A stretch of 64,000 nt of DNA from Tenacibaculum adriaticum. GTDB lineage: Bacteria > Bacteroidota > Bacteroidia > Flavobacteriales > Flavobacteriaceae. Of the stretch, positions 1 through 9,111 are shown piece after piece. The notes beneath the pieces are model-generated. The model was not told the origin of the DNA. It saw only the letters and a program-made list of their open reading frames with translations, and made no database searches. Position numbers and translations under genes: made by a program. Position 1 is the stretch's first letter. Each line of letters starts with the position of its first letter. The DNA is taken from positions 1-64,000 of the forward strand of contig NZ_VNIA01000002.1 in NCBI RefSeq assembly GCF_008124875.1, written 5' to 3'.

Positions 1-1
1 A

Positions 2-2908
2 GTAACCAATGAAGCAGGCGGAAGTGTAGCTATAACTGTTTTTGACGATAACGGATGTAGTCAAACAGCAACTCAAGTTGTAGCACCATTTAATGCCATA
101 ACAGATGCTAGTGTAACAATAGATAAAGCAATTGACTGTGCAACAGGAGAAGATATTACTATTAATTTCACATCAGTATCAGCAATACCAAATGTTGAAT
201 ACAGCGTAACAGGAATTAATGGTACAGTGTATCCAACAGTTACACAAACGGCACCAATGCCAAATCCTGAAGTATTTACAGGATTAGGTACAGGAGTTTA
301 CGAAATAGCAATCTTTAATCCAGATACAGGATGTACATTTACAATAGTACATCAAGTAGATACGCCACCAACATTTAATTTAGATGTAGATAAGACGAGT
401 GATGTAGCATGTTTTGGAACTGCAACTGGTGAAATTTCTTTTGAATTTAGTTCAACAACCCCTTATGGTGGCTTATATAATTATGAGGTATTCCAATCAA
501 GTGGAGTAACAACAGGGATTACAAATACAGGAGTAAGTGGATTAAGTACTGTAGGGAATTTACTAGAAGGAGAGTATTATGTAGTAGTAACGATGACAGG
601 TAGTCCATTTTGTCCAGTACAATCTACGAATGTTACAATTAATGGACCTACGACAGGATTGGCAATGTCTTATGAAACTACATTAATTAGTTGTATTACT
701 AGTAATAGTGGAGAAGTAAACATTAATGCAACCGGAGGATGGGGATCATATACTTATCAGTTGATAAATACAACAACGGGTGTAACAATTCAATCTTTTG
801 ATACGAATAAGATTATTAAAGATTTGGAGGCAGGAGATTATGAAATAACAGTACAAGATACAAATGGTTGCCAAGTAACAGATACGTTTACTTTAGAAGA
901 TCCAACACCAATTGTAGCAACTTTATTTGAAGCAGCTTCTAATCAATGTGAAGGAGATGAATCAGCAACTATTCAAGTGAATTCAATTTCAGGAGGACAG
1001 GGAAATCCAGCTAATTATACGTTTACATTAACGTATCCTAGTGGAAATACTTCTGCACGTCAATTATCAAATGAATTTACAGGGTTAGGTTCAGGAAATT
1101 ATGTAGTTACAGTATATGATGAATATAGCTGTAGTCAACAGTTTCCAGTAACTATTAGTGATCCTACAGAAGTAATTGCTTCGGCTGTTGCAAATGGTAT
1201 TATTACTTGTAATAATACAACTGTAGACGTGGTAGTTTCTGGTACAGGAGGAACAGGAGCATACACATATAGTAATAATGGAACAGTATTCGGAGTATCT
1301 GATACATTTCCAATGGCTGCTGGTCAGCATAATTTTTATGTAAGAGATGCTAATGGCTGTACCTCTGAACCATATATTATTACTATAGCAGAATTAGTAC
1401 CATTAACAGTTACTCTAAATACTTCAGGAGGATTTATAACTTGTAATGATGAAGCAAATGCAGTTCTTTCTGCTACAGTAACAGGCGGTTTAGGTAATAA
1501 TATTTATGAATTACTAGATGGAACAGGGTCTGTAGTAGCTGGTCCACAAGCTTCTAATAATACATTTACAAATATAGGCCCAGGTATATATAGTATTAGA
1601 GTAACAAGTCAAGATTGTATTGCTGTTACAGGAACTTATGAAATTACTAATCCAGAAGAGCTAGTAGCTACAGGAACTCCAACAGCTGTAAGTTGTAATG
1701 GAGGAAGTAATGGTAGTATTGCTGTAAATGCTGAAGGAGGAACAGGAACTTATGTATATGAAATTAGTTCTGAACCTGGTAGATTTCAGTCACAAAATGT
1801 ATTTAACAACCTACCTGCAGGAATTTATGATGTGACAGTTCAAGATGATAGAGGTTGTTACGATATTATTCAGGTTGAAGTTATAGAACCGGAATTATTA
1901 ACAGTTGATTTGGTTGGAACCGTTAATCAACAACTTTGTATTGGAGATACAGCTCCTTCATTTGAAGTTGTAATTTCTGGGGGTACAGGACCTTATAGAG
2001 TAAGTTTAAATGGTGAGCCTTTTGTAGATTTACCAATAGGTGCTAATACACATACTTTTAATAATTTAATAGGAGGTGTAACATATGTAGTATTGGTTAG
2101 AGACAGTAATGATTGTGCTCCTATAGAACCAATTGTTGTAACACCAAATGCCCCTATAGATTTCCAATTTGCAGTTGAAAGAATATATGATTGTTCTGGA
2201 AGTGCTACTATAACTGCAACTGTTGCTGAACAATACATAAATGAGGTAATATATACTTTGTCAGGACCAGAAAATACATCTAATGATACAGGAATATTTA
2301 ATGTTAATTTACCTGGATTATATACTGTAGAAGTTGAACATGTTAGAACTGATGGGGCTCAAAGCTGTATAGAGATTAGTGAAGAAATTGAAGTAGCTAT
2401 AATTAACCCGCTAGTATTTACTATTGATGCTTCTGAAAAGAATAAATTTATAGTTAACGCATCTGGAGGTTTACCTCCATATGAGTATAGTTTTGATGGG
2501 GGTGAGACATTCTCATACAGCAATGAATCGTTAATTACTCAAACACGTGATTATGAAATTGTAGTTAGAGATGCTAGATCTACAGATGACAATGAAGGTT
2601 GTCCTGTTTCACAAATTGTAGAGGGAGTTTATATTACAATCGAAATTCCAAACTTCTTTACACCAGATGGTGACGGTACTAACGATTATTGGTATCCAAT
2701 AAACGTAGAAGATTATCATGATGTAACTATTTATATTTTTGATAGATATGGAAGACAATTAGAAATATTTACAGGAAGTCACCAAGGTTGGGATGGAATT
2801 TACCAGGGAAGACCATTACCATCTGGAGACTACTGGTATACAATTAACTTTAAAGAGTTATCAGGAGAAGCTAGGAAGTTTATGGGACACTTTACATTAT
2901 ATAGATAA
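2..2908 (+). CDS. SprB-like giant surface adhesin, 3' part (T9SS type B cargo)
   Basis: The reading frame is open from the first full codon at position 2, so the gene starts upstream of the window; a GTG at 227 is internal and not a start. The visible part is a chain of about eight or nine modules of roughly 80-100 residues. Each opens with a cysteine-bearing segment such as VSCNGGSNGSIAVNAEGG, followed by GGTG-Y-Y and a second cysteine near DxxGC; this is the SprB-repeat pattern. The last ~85 residues hold NFFTPDGDGTNDYW, IFDRYGRQL, GWDG and PSGDYWYTI, which is the gliding-motility-associated C-terminal domain used as a type B T9SS sorting signal. The product should be exported through the outer membrane and displayed on the cell surface for adhesion or gliding. 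The gene next to it encodes a PorP/SprF protein, the usual partner of such cargo. Its exact ligand is unknown. Confidence 0.9.
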   Translation, partial: VTNEAGGSVAITVFDDNGCSQTATQVVAPFNAITDASVTIDKAIDCATGEDITINFTSVSAIPNVEYSVTGINGTVYPTVTQTAPMPNPEVFTGLGTGVYEIAIFNPDTGCTFTIVHQVDTPPTFNLDVDKTSDVACFGTATGEISFEFSSTTPYGGLYNYEVFQSSGVTTGITNTGVSGLSTVGNLLEGEYYVVVTMTGSPFCPVQSTNVTINGPTTGLAMSYETTLISCITSNSGEVNINATGGWGSYTYQLINTTTGVTIQSFDTNKIIKDLEAGDYEITVQDTNGCQVTDTFTLEDPTPIVATLFEAASNQCEGDESATIQVNSISGGQGNPANYTFTLTYPSGNTSARQLSNEFTGLGSGNYVVTVYDEYSCSQQFPVTISDPTEVIASAVANGIITCNNTTVDVVVSGTGGTGAYTYSNNGTVFGVSDTFPMAAGQHNFYVRDANGCTSEPYIITIAELVPLTVTLNTSGGFITCNDEANAVLSATVTGGLGNNIYELLDGTGSVVAGPQASNNTFTNIGPGIYSIRVTSQDCIAVTGTYEITNPEELVATGTPTAVSCNGGSNGSIAVNAEGGTGTYVYEISSEPGRFQSQNVFNNLPAGIYDVTVQDDRGCYDIIQVEVIEPELLTVDLVGTVNQQLCIGDTAPSFEVVISGGTGPYRVSLNGEPFVDLPIGANTHTFNNLIGGVTYVVLVRDSNDCAPIEPIVVTPNAPIDFQFAVERIYDCSGSATITATVAEQYINEVIYTLSGPENTSNDTGIFNVNLPGLYTVEVEHVRTDGAQSCIEISEEIEVAIINPLVFTIDASEKNKFIVNASGGLPPYEYSFDGGETFSYSNESLITQTRDYEIVVRDARSTDDNEGCPVSQIVEGVYITIEIPNFFTPDGDGTNDYWYPINVEDYHDVTIYIFDRYGRQLEIFTGSHQGWDGIYQGRPLPSGDYWYTINFKELSGEARKFMGHFTLYR

Positions 2909-2916
2909 AAGAAAGA

Positions 2917-3861
2917 ATGATGAAAAGATTTTTAATGCTACTATTTTTATTCATTAGTATAAAAGTGTCAGCTCAAGAGGTAGATCTACCATTATATGTA
3001 AATCATATGGCCGATAATCCATTTATGATATCACCTTCATACGCAGGTATTGGTTCTGGTTTACAAATTAGATTAAATGGTGTAAGCCAATGGTTAGGAA
3101 TTAAAAATGCACCTAATACACAATCGTTAACTGTAGAAGCTCGTTTAGCAGATCGTTTTGGTGGTGGTTTAACTATTTTTAATGATAAAAATGGTCAAAC
3201 TTCTCAACAAGGAGCAAAACTATCTTTGGCAAGTCACTTAACATTAAGTGATTTACATGATAGCTTCTTATCCTTCGGACTAAGTTATAGTTTTATTCAA
3301 TTTGGTATTGATACAGAAAATAATAATACTTCGGAAGTGTTACCTGATAGAAATATTAGTTCTTCTAATTTTGATATTAGTATGTTATATCGTTTCGAAC
3401 GTTTTGCAATTAGTGCAAATGTGATAAATATTTTAGGTAAAGACATTGAGGATTTTGAGCTAGGAGAACCAGAAGTATTAAGAAAATATACTGTTTATTC
3501 TTTATATACTTTTAAATTGAATAGAATTACAGAATTAGAACCATCAATATTTGTTGAATATTTTGAGGCAAGTGCGCGTTCAAGAACCGATTTAAATGTT
3601 AAATTACGCAAAGGAATTGATGAAGGCTATATATGGGGAGGTTTAAGTTATACGTTCTTAAATGATCAATTTGGTACACCGAATGCTGTGGCTCCAATGG
3701 TAGGATTAAAGAAAAATAATTTTTATGTATCTTATGGATTTAGTGTCACGCCCAACCGAACAATAGATTACCAATCGGGTACACACATGATTACTTTAGG
3801 GTTAGATTATGATAGACGACCAAGTTTAGCACGTTGTACACAAAAAATGATGATTTTTTAA
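2917..3861 (+). CDS. PorP/SprF family type IX secretion membrane protein
   Basis: A 314-residue protein with a clear signal peptide (hydrophobic core LMLLFLFISI, cleavage near VSA-QE) and the opening DLPLYVNHMADNPFMISPSYAG that marks the PorP/SprF family. The rest alternates short beta strands as in an outer-membrane barrel. Proteins of this family work with one adjacent T9SS cargo, helping its export or anchoring; in Flavobacterium johnsoniae SprF lies directly downstream of SprB, the arrangement seen here. It starts 8 nt after the adhesin stop, so the two are very likely cotranscribed. Two ATGs occur in a row (2917, 2920); either could be the start. A strong terminator follows at 3881-3916. 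Specificity for the upstream adhesin is inferred from position. Confidence 0.9.
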   Translation: MMKRFLMLLFLFISIKVSAQEVDLPLYVNHMADNPFMISPSYAGIGSGLQIRLNGVSQWLGIKNAPNTQSLTVEARLADRFGGGLTIFNDKNGQTSQQGAKLSLASHLTLSDLHDSFLSFGLSYSFIQFGIDTENNNTSEVLPDRNISSSNFDISMLYRFERFAISANVINILGKDIEDFELGEPEVLRKYTVYSLYTFKLNRITELEPSIFVEYFEASARSRTDLNVKLRKGIDEGYIWGGLSYTFLNDQFGTPNAVAPMVGLKKNNFYVSYGFSVTPNRTIDYQSGTHMITLGLDYDRRPSLARCTQKMMIF

Positions 3862-3880
3862 ATGATAAAAGAATAATATT

Positions 3881-3916
3881 AAAATCCTCAAGAAATCAAT
3901 CTTGAGGATTTTTCTT
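3881..3916 (+). terminator. Rho-independent terminator after the adhesin/sprF operon
   Basis: The arms aaaatcctcaag and cttgaggatttt pair over 12 bp around an 8-nt loop, then a T-rich tract follows. It closes the adhesin/SprF operon and separates it from rluF. Confidence 0.85.
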
Positions 3917-3917
3917 T

Positions 3918-3925
3918 TACTTTTG
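3918..3925 (+). promoter_or_regulatory. -7 box TACTTTTG ahead of rluF
   Basis: This matches the Bacteroidota consensus TAnnTTTG exactly and lies 5 nt before the ATG at 3931, so the transcript would begin at or next to the start codon. No good -33 TTG lies at the expected distance. It sits directly after a terminator, where a promoter is expected. Confidence 0.5.
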
Positions 3926-3930
3926 TGCTG

Positions 3931-4821
3931 ATGGAAAGTAATAATACAAACTCTATAAATCTTAATAAGTTTATCAGTAGCACAGGAATGTGTTCTCGTA
4001 GAGAAGCTGAAAAACTAATTCTACAAGGGAGAGTAACGCTTAACAATCGTCCAACAGAGCTTGGGAATCGAGTTTTTGATGGAGATATCGTAAAAGTAGA
4101 TGGTAGATTATTAAAACCAAAGCCAAAAACATTATATATAGCTTTGAATAAACCAATCGGAATTGTTTGTACTACAGATAGTAAAGAACGAAAAAATATT
4201 GTAAAATTTGTTGGTTACCCAGAGCGGTTATTTCCTATTGGTCGATTAGATAAACCTTCGGAGGGACTTATTTTTTTAACAAATGATGGAGATATTGTCA
4301 ATAAAATTTTACGTGCCGGAAATAATCACGAAAAGGAATATATCGTTACAGTAGATAAATCGATTACAGATACTTTTATAAACAAAATGAGTAACGGAAT
4401 TCCGATTTTAGGAACAGTAACTCAGAAATGTAAAGTAGAGAAAGTAGCAGATAAAGTTTTTAAAATTGTTTTAACACAAGGGTTAAATAGGCAAATTCGT
4501 AGAATGTGTGAATATTTAGATTATGAAGTAACTAAATTAGTACGCACCAGAATTATGAATATTGAACTAGGACAGATGCAACCTGGAGATTGGCGAGAAT
4601 TAACATCAGAAGAAATGGAGAAAATCAATAAAATGATTGCTACATCATCTAAAACAGAAGAAGCTTCTACTGTTATTCAGAAACCAAAAAAACAAGTATC
4701 AAAGAAAAAAGAAGGTCCAGTAAAAAACGACTTTAATAAAAAAAGCGCTTCATTTAGAAAAAAATCATCTTCATCAAAAAAGAATATTAGTTCATTTGGT
4801 AGAAAGAAAAAGAGATTTTAA
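3931..4821 (+). CDS. rluF: 23S rRNA pseudouridine synthase, RluF-type
   Basis: I take the ATG at 3931 as start; an in-frame GTG at 3925 lies inside the -7 box. The 296-residue protein has an S4 RNA-binding domain (about residues 8-60, [16 protein letters not shown]) and a RsuA/RluB/RluF-type catalytic domain. The catalytic aspartate is in [13 protein letters not shown], Asp107, the same number as in E. coli Rlu[12 protein letters not shown] is the family's conserved arginine block. The last ~60 residues are lysine- and serine-rich and probably bind RNA non-specifically; such tails are common in Bacteroidota members. By homology it converts a uridine to pseudouridine in 23S rRNA (U2604 in E. 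coli). RluB is the close alternative, but the motif spacing favours RluF. Confidence 0.85.
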   Translation: MESNNTNSINLNKFISSTGMCSRREAEKLILQGRVTLNNRPTELGNRVFDGDIVKVDGRLLKPKPKTLYIALNKPIGIVCTTDSKERKNIVKFVGYPERLFPIGRLDKPSEGLIFLTNDGDIVNKILRAGNNHEKEYIVTVDKSITDTFINKMSNGIPILGTVTQKCKVEKVADKVFKIVLTQGLNRQIRRMCEYLDYEVTKLVRTRIMNIELGQMQPGDWRELTSEEMEKINKMIATSSKTEEASTVIQKPKKQVSKKKEGPVKNDFNKKSASFRKKSSSSKKNISSFGRKKKRF

Positions 4822-4862
4822 ATCTTAAGAACCTTTTAAGTTTACGCATTCGAGCAAATGTG

Positions 4863-4870
4863 TATCTTTG
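4863..4870 (+). promoter_or_regulatory. -7 box TATCTTTG ahead of tgt
   Basis: This is an exact TAnnTTTG match lying 6 nt before the ATG at 4877. A TTTACG about 17 nt upstream could serve as a weak -33 element. The TTG at the end of this box can be read in frame with tgt but should be promoter, not start codon. Confidence 0.6.
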
Positions 4871-4876
4871 CCAACT

Positions 4877-6007
4877 ATGCAATTTGACTTAAAACTTACC
4901 GATCCGAAAAGTAAAGCCAGAGCTGGTGAAATTACCACTGATCATGGTACAATAGAAACTCCAATTTTTATGCCTGTAGGTACAGTTGCATCCGTAAAAG
5001 GAGTTCATCAATCAGAATTAAAAGAAGAGATAAATCCTGATATTATTTTAGGAAACACTTATCATTTATACTTACGTCCGCAAACTTCTATTTTAGAACA
5101 AGCAGGAGGTTTACATAAGTTTATGAATTGGGATAGGAATATTTTAACTGACAGTGGTGGTTATCAAGTATATTCTCTTTCTGCAAATCGAAAAATTAAA
5201 GAAGAAGGGGTAAAGTTTAAGAGTCATATAGATGGTTCTACACATTTTTTTACACCCGAAAACGTAATGGAAATTCAACGTTCTATAGGGGCAGATATTA
5301 TTATGGCTTTTGATGAATGTACACCATATCCTTGCGATTATAACTATGCTAAAAACTCGATGCATATGACACATCGTTGGTTAAAACGTTGTGTAGCACA
5401 TTTAGAAAAAACACCATTTAAATACGATTATAGCCAAACATTATTTCCTATTGTACAAGGAAGTACGTACAAAGATCTTCGTAAACAATCTGCCGAATTT
5501 ATAGCATCTGTAGGAGCAGAAGGGAATGCTATTGGTGGACTTTCTGTAGGGGAACCTGCGGAAGAAATGTACGCAATGACCGATGTAGTTTGCAGTATTT
5601 TACCAGAAGACAAACCTCGTTACTTAATGGGAGTAGGTACACCCATAAATATTTTAGAAAATATTGCATTAGGAGTAGATATGTTCGATTGTGTAATGCC
5701 TACACGTAATGCTCGAAACGGAATGTTATTTACAGCTCATGGTACCATCAATATCAAAAATAAAAAGTGGGAAAATGATTTTTCGCCAATTGATGAAATG
5801 GGAATTACCTATGTAGATACTATGTATTCTAAAGCATATCTACGTCATTTATTTGCGGCAAAAGAGATGCTAGGAAAACAAATAGCATCTATACACAACT
5901 TAGGGTTTTATCTTTGGTTAACTCGTGAAGCTAGAAAACATATTTTAGCAGGAGATTTTTCCGAATGGAAAGATAAAATAGTCAAACAAATGGACAAACG
6001 TTTGTAA
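4877..6007 (+). CDS. tgt: tRNA-guanine(34) transglycosylase
   Basis: A 376-residue TIM-barrel enzyme that exchanges G34 of GUN-anticodon tRNAs for preQ1 during queuosine synthesis. Visible motifs are TDSGGYQVYSLS (general base Asp92), GGLSVGEPAEEM (substrate loop), MGVGTP and MFDCVMPTRNARNG (nucleophile Asp271). The bacterial zinc site normally reads CxCxxC plus a downstream His. Here the three cysteine positions are Gly309, Thr311 and Asp314, while the His of SIHNLGFY (His340) remains, so zinc binding is probably lost. I recall the same replacement in other Flavobacteriia, which would make it a lineage trait rather than a defect. The start is the ATG at 4877, since the upstream TTG at 4868 is within the -7 box. 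The lptG-like gene follows 1 nt after the stop. Confidence 0.95.
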   Translation: MQFDLKLTDPKSKARAGEITTDHGTIETPIFMPVGTVASVKGVHQSELKEEINPDIILGNTYHLYLRPQTSILEQAGGLHKFMNWDRNILTDSGGYQVYSLSANRKIKEEGVKFKSHIDGSTHFFTPENVMEIQRSIGADIIMAFDECTPYPCDYNYAKNSMHMTHRWLKRCVAHLEKTPFKYDYSQTLFPIVQGSTYKDLRKQSAEFIASVGAEGNAIGGLSVGEPAEEMYAMTDVVCSILPEDKPRYLMGVGTPINILENIALGVDMFDCVMPTRNARNGMLFTAHGTINIKNKKWENDFSPIDEMGITYVDTMYSKAYLRHLFAAKEMLGKQIASIHNLGFYLWLTREARKHILAGDFSEWKDKIVKQMDKRL

Positions 6008-6008
6008 T

Positions 6009-7094
6009 TTGAAAATACTAGATTGGTACATATTAAAAAGATATCTAACAACCTTTTTGTTTACGTTGTTAATTTTAATACCAATAGCGGTAGCTATTGA
6101 TATTGCAGAAAAAATTGATAAATTTTTAAGAAATGATACGCTTACATTTTTTGAAATAGTTAACGATTATTATAAGAATTTTATCATTTATTACGCGAAT
6201 ACTTTTATGCCATTGGCATTGTTTCTTGCAGTAATCATTTTTACCTCCCGCTTGGCAAATAATACAGAAGTTGTTGCTATAAACAGTTCTCAAATATCAT
6301 TTACACGTTTTTTATATCCGTATTTTTTAGGAGCAACTTTAGTGACTATTATCGCATTATTAATGAATCATTATGTAGTACCAAATAGTAGTAAAACACG
6401 TAAAAAATTTGAAAAAACCTATTTAACTAAACAACGTTATGAAGATACTTCAGTACGTAATTTTAGTTTGCAGTTAAATGATAGTACGTATATTTTTATC
6501 CAAAGCTTTGACTTAAAAAGAAATCAAGGTTATAACTTTTCTATAGAAACTTATAGAGGTTTAGAATTAAAAAATAAACTTACTGCCGATAATATACACT
6601 GGAAAGAAAAAGACAGCACGTTTAGGTTATTAAATTGGAAAGAACGCAAGATCTTTAAAGACAGAGATAGTTTGTTTATGGGAAATAACATAGACACTAC
6701 TTTTGCTTTTACACCCAAAGATTTTAATTATAAATCGGCATTAGCTCAAGAAATGCCTTCTGGAGAATTATCTGAATTTATTGATGTTTCTAAAAAAAGA
6801 GGGGTTAAAAATTTAAATGCTTATACAGTAGAGTTATATAAAAGAACAAGTTTGCCATTAGCATCCTATATATTAACTTTAATAGCTGTTGCTTTGGCAC
6901 ATAGAAAACGTAGAGGAGGAATGGGCGTAAATTTAGCTTTAGGTATTGCTGTAATGTTTATATATGTGTTCTTTTTAAAAGTGGGAGAAGTAATGGGGGC
7001 TGTTGCAGGTGCAAATTCTTTATTAAACGTTTGGATGCCAAATATAGTTTTTGGTTGTTATGCTATTTATCTCTACATCAATGCAAGAAAGTAA
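6009..7094 (+). CDS. LptF/LptG-family LPS export permease
   Basis: A 361-residue inner-membrane protein of the YjgP/YjgQ family. It opens with ILDWYILKRYLTTF and has transmembrane segments near residues 12-35, 60-80 and 98-118, then a periplasmic beta-jellyroll domain (about 135-270), then three more helices (about 280-358). With an LptB ATPase such proteins lift lipopolysaccharide from the inner membrane into the Lpt bridge. The start is TTG, 1 nt after the tgt stop, and no better ATG exists, so it is cotranscribed with tgt and probably translationally coupled. The sequence alone does not clearly separate LptF from LptG; LptG is more likely because of the short N-terminus. Confidence 0.85.
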   Translation: MKILDWYILKRYLTTFLFTLLILIPIAVAIDIAEKIDKFLRNDTLTFFEIVNDYYKNFIIYYANTFMPLALFLAVIIFTSRLANNTEVVAINSSQISFTRFLYPYFLGATLVTIIALLMNHYVVPNSSKTRKKFEKTYLTKQRYEDTSVRNFSLQLNDSTYIFIQSFDLKRNQGYNFSIETYRGLELKNKLTADNIHWKEKDSTFRLLNWKERKIFKDRDSLFMGNNIDTTFAFTPKDFNYKSALAQEMPSGELSEFIDVSKKRGVKNLNAYTVELYKRTSLPLASYILTLIAVALAHRKRRGGMGVNLALGIAVMFIYVFFLKVGEVMGAVAGANSLLNVWMPNIVFGCYAIYLYINARK

Positions 7095-7977
7095 ACTCAA
7101 AAATTACCTATTATTACACCTTATTGTTTTTATCTGGGGGTTTACAGCAATTTTAGGTGCATTGATCTCTATTGATGCAATACCGTTAGTATGGTATCGA
7201 ATGTTATTAGCTGTTATCTTCATCGGAATCTATTTTTTACTGACTAAAAAATCTTTCAAAATAGAAAGAAAAGCAATTTTAAAATTTGCAGTAACAGGTG
7301 TCGTTATAGCAGTACATTGGATCACTTTTTTTAAAGCGATAAAAGTATCTAATGTATCTGTAGCTTTAGTAACGATGAGTACGGGCGCTTTTTTTGCGTC
7401 TTTAATAGAACCTCTTTTTTTTAAGCGAAGAATAAAAAGTATTGAGATTTTATTAGGCTTATTAGTTATTGTAGGCTTGTATATTATTTTCAATTTTGAA
7501 AGTCAATACTTCATGGGGATTGTATATGCACTCATTTCAGCATTTTTATCTGCACTCTTTGCAGTTTTGAATGGATTGTATGTTAAAAAATATGATGCTA
7601 ACGTTATATCTTTATATCAACTCTTTTTTGGGGTTGTGGCTGTCACCTTATTTTTAGGGTTTACAGGAAGTTTTACAACAACTTTTTTTCAATTAAAATT
7701 CACAGACTGGTTATACTTAATTATACTGAGTAGTATTTGTACAGCTTATGCTTTTATTGTTTCTGTTAAGGTGATGAAATTCTTAACACCTTACACTGTG
7801 ATGCTTACAATAAATTTAGAACCCATTTACGCTATTGTTTTAGCGCTCATTATTTTTGGAGAAAAAGAACAGATGAAACCCGAGTTTTACTATGGTGCTT
7901 TTATCGTGTTATTTGTGGTTTTATTGAACGGTCTTCTCAAAAATTCTTCAACAATTAAAAAGAAATTACAACGATAA
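7081..7977 (+). CDS. EamA/DMT-family transporter
   Basis: A 298-residue protein of ten predicted transmembrane helices made of two EamA repeats; the first begins FIWGFTAILGALIS and the second ALISAFLSALFAVLNG. Drug/metabolite transporters of this type export metabolites such as amino acids or their derivatives, but the substrate cannot be read from the sequence. I place the start at ATG 7081, giving a 14-nt overlap with the preceding permease; an in-frame GTG/ATG region from 7051 would add a hydrophobic tail copied from the overlapping gene. The overlap suggests it is the third gene of the tgt transcript. Confidence 0.8.
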   Translation: MQESKLKNYLLLHLIVFIWGFTAILGALISIDAIPLVWYRMLLAVIFIGIYFLLTKKSFKIERKAILKFAVTGVVIAVHWITFFKAIKVSNVSVALVTMSTGAFFASLIEPLFFKRRIKSIEILLGLLVIVGLYIIFNFESQYFMGIVYALISAFLSALFAVLNGLYVKKYDANVISLYQLFFGVVAVTLFLGFTGSFTTTFFQLKFTDWLYLIILSSICTAYAFIVSVKVMKFLTPYTVMLTINLEPIYAIVLALIIFGEKEQMKPEFYYGAFIVLFVVLLNGLLKNSSTIKKKLQR

Positions 7978-7983
7978 ATTTAG

Positions 7984-7991
7984 TATGTTTG
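7984..7991 (+). promoter_or_regulatory. -7 box TATGTTTG ahead of accA
   Basis: This exact TAnnTTTG match starts 7 nt after the stop of the DMT transporter and lies 43 nt before the accA start. No clear -33 element is seen, since that region falls in the previous gene. Confidence 0.45.
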
Positions 7992-8034
7992 TTCTTACAA
8001 ACAACTATAGATTTTATAAATCAAAGGATACAAA

Positions 8035-8988
8035 ATGGAATATTTAGATTTTGAAATGCCAATTAAAGACTTACAGGAGCAATTGGCAAAATGCTATGAT
8101 ATTGGAAAAGAAAGCGATATTGATGTTGCAGAAACCTGCGGTAAAATTGAAAAAAAATTAGAGAAAGCCAGAACAGATATTTATAAAAACCTAACACCTT
8201 GGCAACGCGTTCAGTTGTCACGTCATCCTAATCGCCCGTACACGTTAGATTATATTCGTGCAATTTGTGGCGATACGTTTATGGAATTACACGGAGATAG
8301 AAGTGTAAAAGACGACAAAGCAATGATTGGTGGTTTAGGTAAAATAGGAGATCAATCTTTTATGTTTATAGGTCAGCAAAAAGGCTATAATACTAAAACG
8401 CGTCAGTATCGTAATTTTGGTATGGCGAATCCAGAAGGATACCGTAAAGCCTTGCGTTTAATGAAAATGGCAGAGAAGTTTGGGATTCCGGTAGTAACGT
8501 TGCTAGATACTCCAGGAGCTTATCCAGGTTTAGAAGCAGAAGAGCGTGGACAAGGAGAAGCTATAGCACGGAACATTTTTGAAATGACACGTTTGAAAAC
8601 GCCAATTATTACGATAGTTATTGGTGAAGGAGCTTCAGGAGGAGCCGTTGGTATTGGAGTAGGAGATAGAGTATATATGATGGAAAATACATGGTATACC
8701 GTTATATCACCAGAATCATGTTCATCTATTTTATGGCGTAGTTGGGAGTATAAAGAACAAGCTGCTGAGGCCTTAAAATTAACGGGAGCCGATATGAAAA
8801 AACTCAAGTTAATTGATGGTATTATCAAAGAACCAGCAGGAGGAGCACACACCGATAGAGAAGGCGCTTTTAAGGCAGTACAAAATCAAATTGTAAAAGC
8901 TTTCGGTGAATTAAAAGACCTTACTCATGTTGATTTAATTGCTCAACGTATGGATAAATACGCTAATATGGGTGTTTATAAAGAATAA
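8035..8988 (+). CDS. accA: Acetyl-CoA carboxylase carboxyltransferase, alpha subunit
   Basis: A 317-residue protein of the usual AccA length. Clear family blocks include [53 protein letters not shown] (crotonase-fold biotin/CoA site) and [15 protein letters not shown] (oxyanion-hole glycines). With AccD it transfers carboxylate from biotin to acetyl-CoA to give malonyl-CoA, the first step of fatty acid synthesis. It forms a single-gene unit here, with its own -7 box and a strong terminator at 9011-9040; accD is not in the window. Confidence 0.97.
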   Translation: MEYLDFEMPIKDLQEQLAKCYDIGKESDIDVAETCGKIEKKLEKARTDIYKNLTPWQRVQLSRHPNRPYTLDYIRAICGDTFMELHGDRSVKDDKAMIGGLGKIGDQSFMFIGQQKGYNTKTRQYRNFGMANPEGYRKALRLMKMAEKFGIPVVTLLDTPGAYPGLEAEERGQGEAIARNIFEMTRLKTPIITIVIGEGASGGAVGIGVGDRVYMMENTWYTVISPESCSSILWRSWEYKEQAAEALKLTGADMKKLKLIDGIIKEPAGGAHTDREGAFKAVQNQIVKAFGELKDLTHVDLIAQRMDKYANMGVYKE

Positions 8989-9010
8989 AAATTTATATTA
9001 TATAAATATG

Positions 9011-9040
9011 AAAACTCGCCAACTGGCGAGTTTTTGTTTT
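9011..9040 (+). terminator. Terminator after accA
   Basis: The arms aaaactcgcc and ggcgagtttt pair around an aact loop and run into a T tract. Confidence 0.85.
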
Positions 9041-9111
9041 AATTATTCAACTAATTTACTGATTTTTGATATTTTAGTCGCTTAGTTTTAACTATATCCC
9101 AAATATAAACC

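Noticed and set aside
227..2908. GTG at 227 as the start of the adhesin gene
   Set aside because: The frame is open upstream to position 2 and encodes the same repeat pattern, so the gene continues beyond the window.
8520..8852. 110-aa minus-strand frame inside accA
   Set aside because: It overlaps fully with a highly conserved core gene and has no family features.
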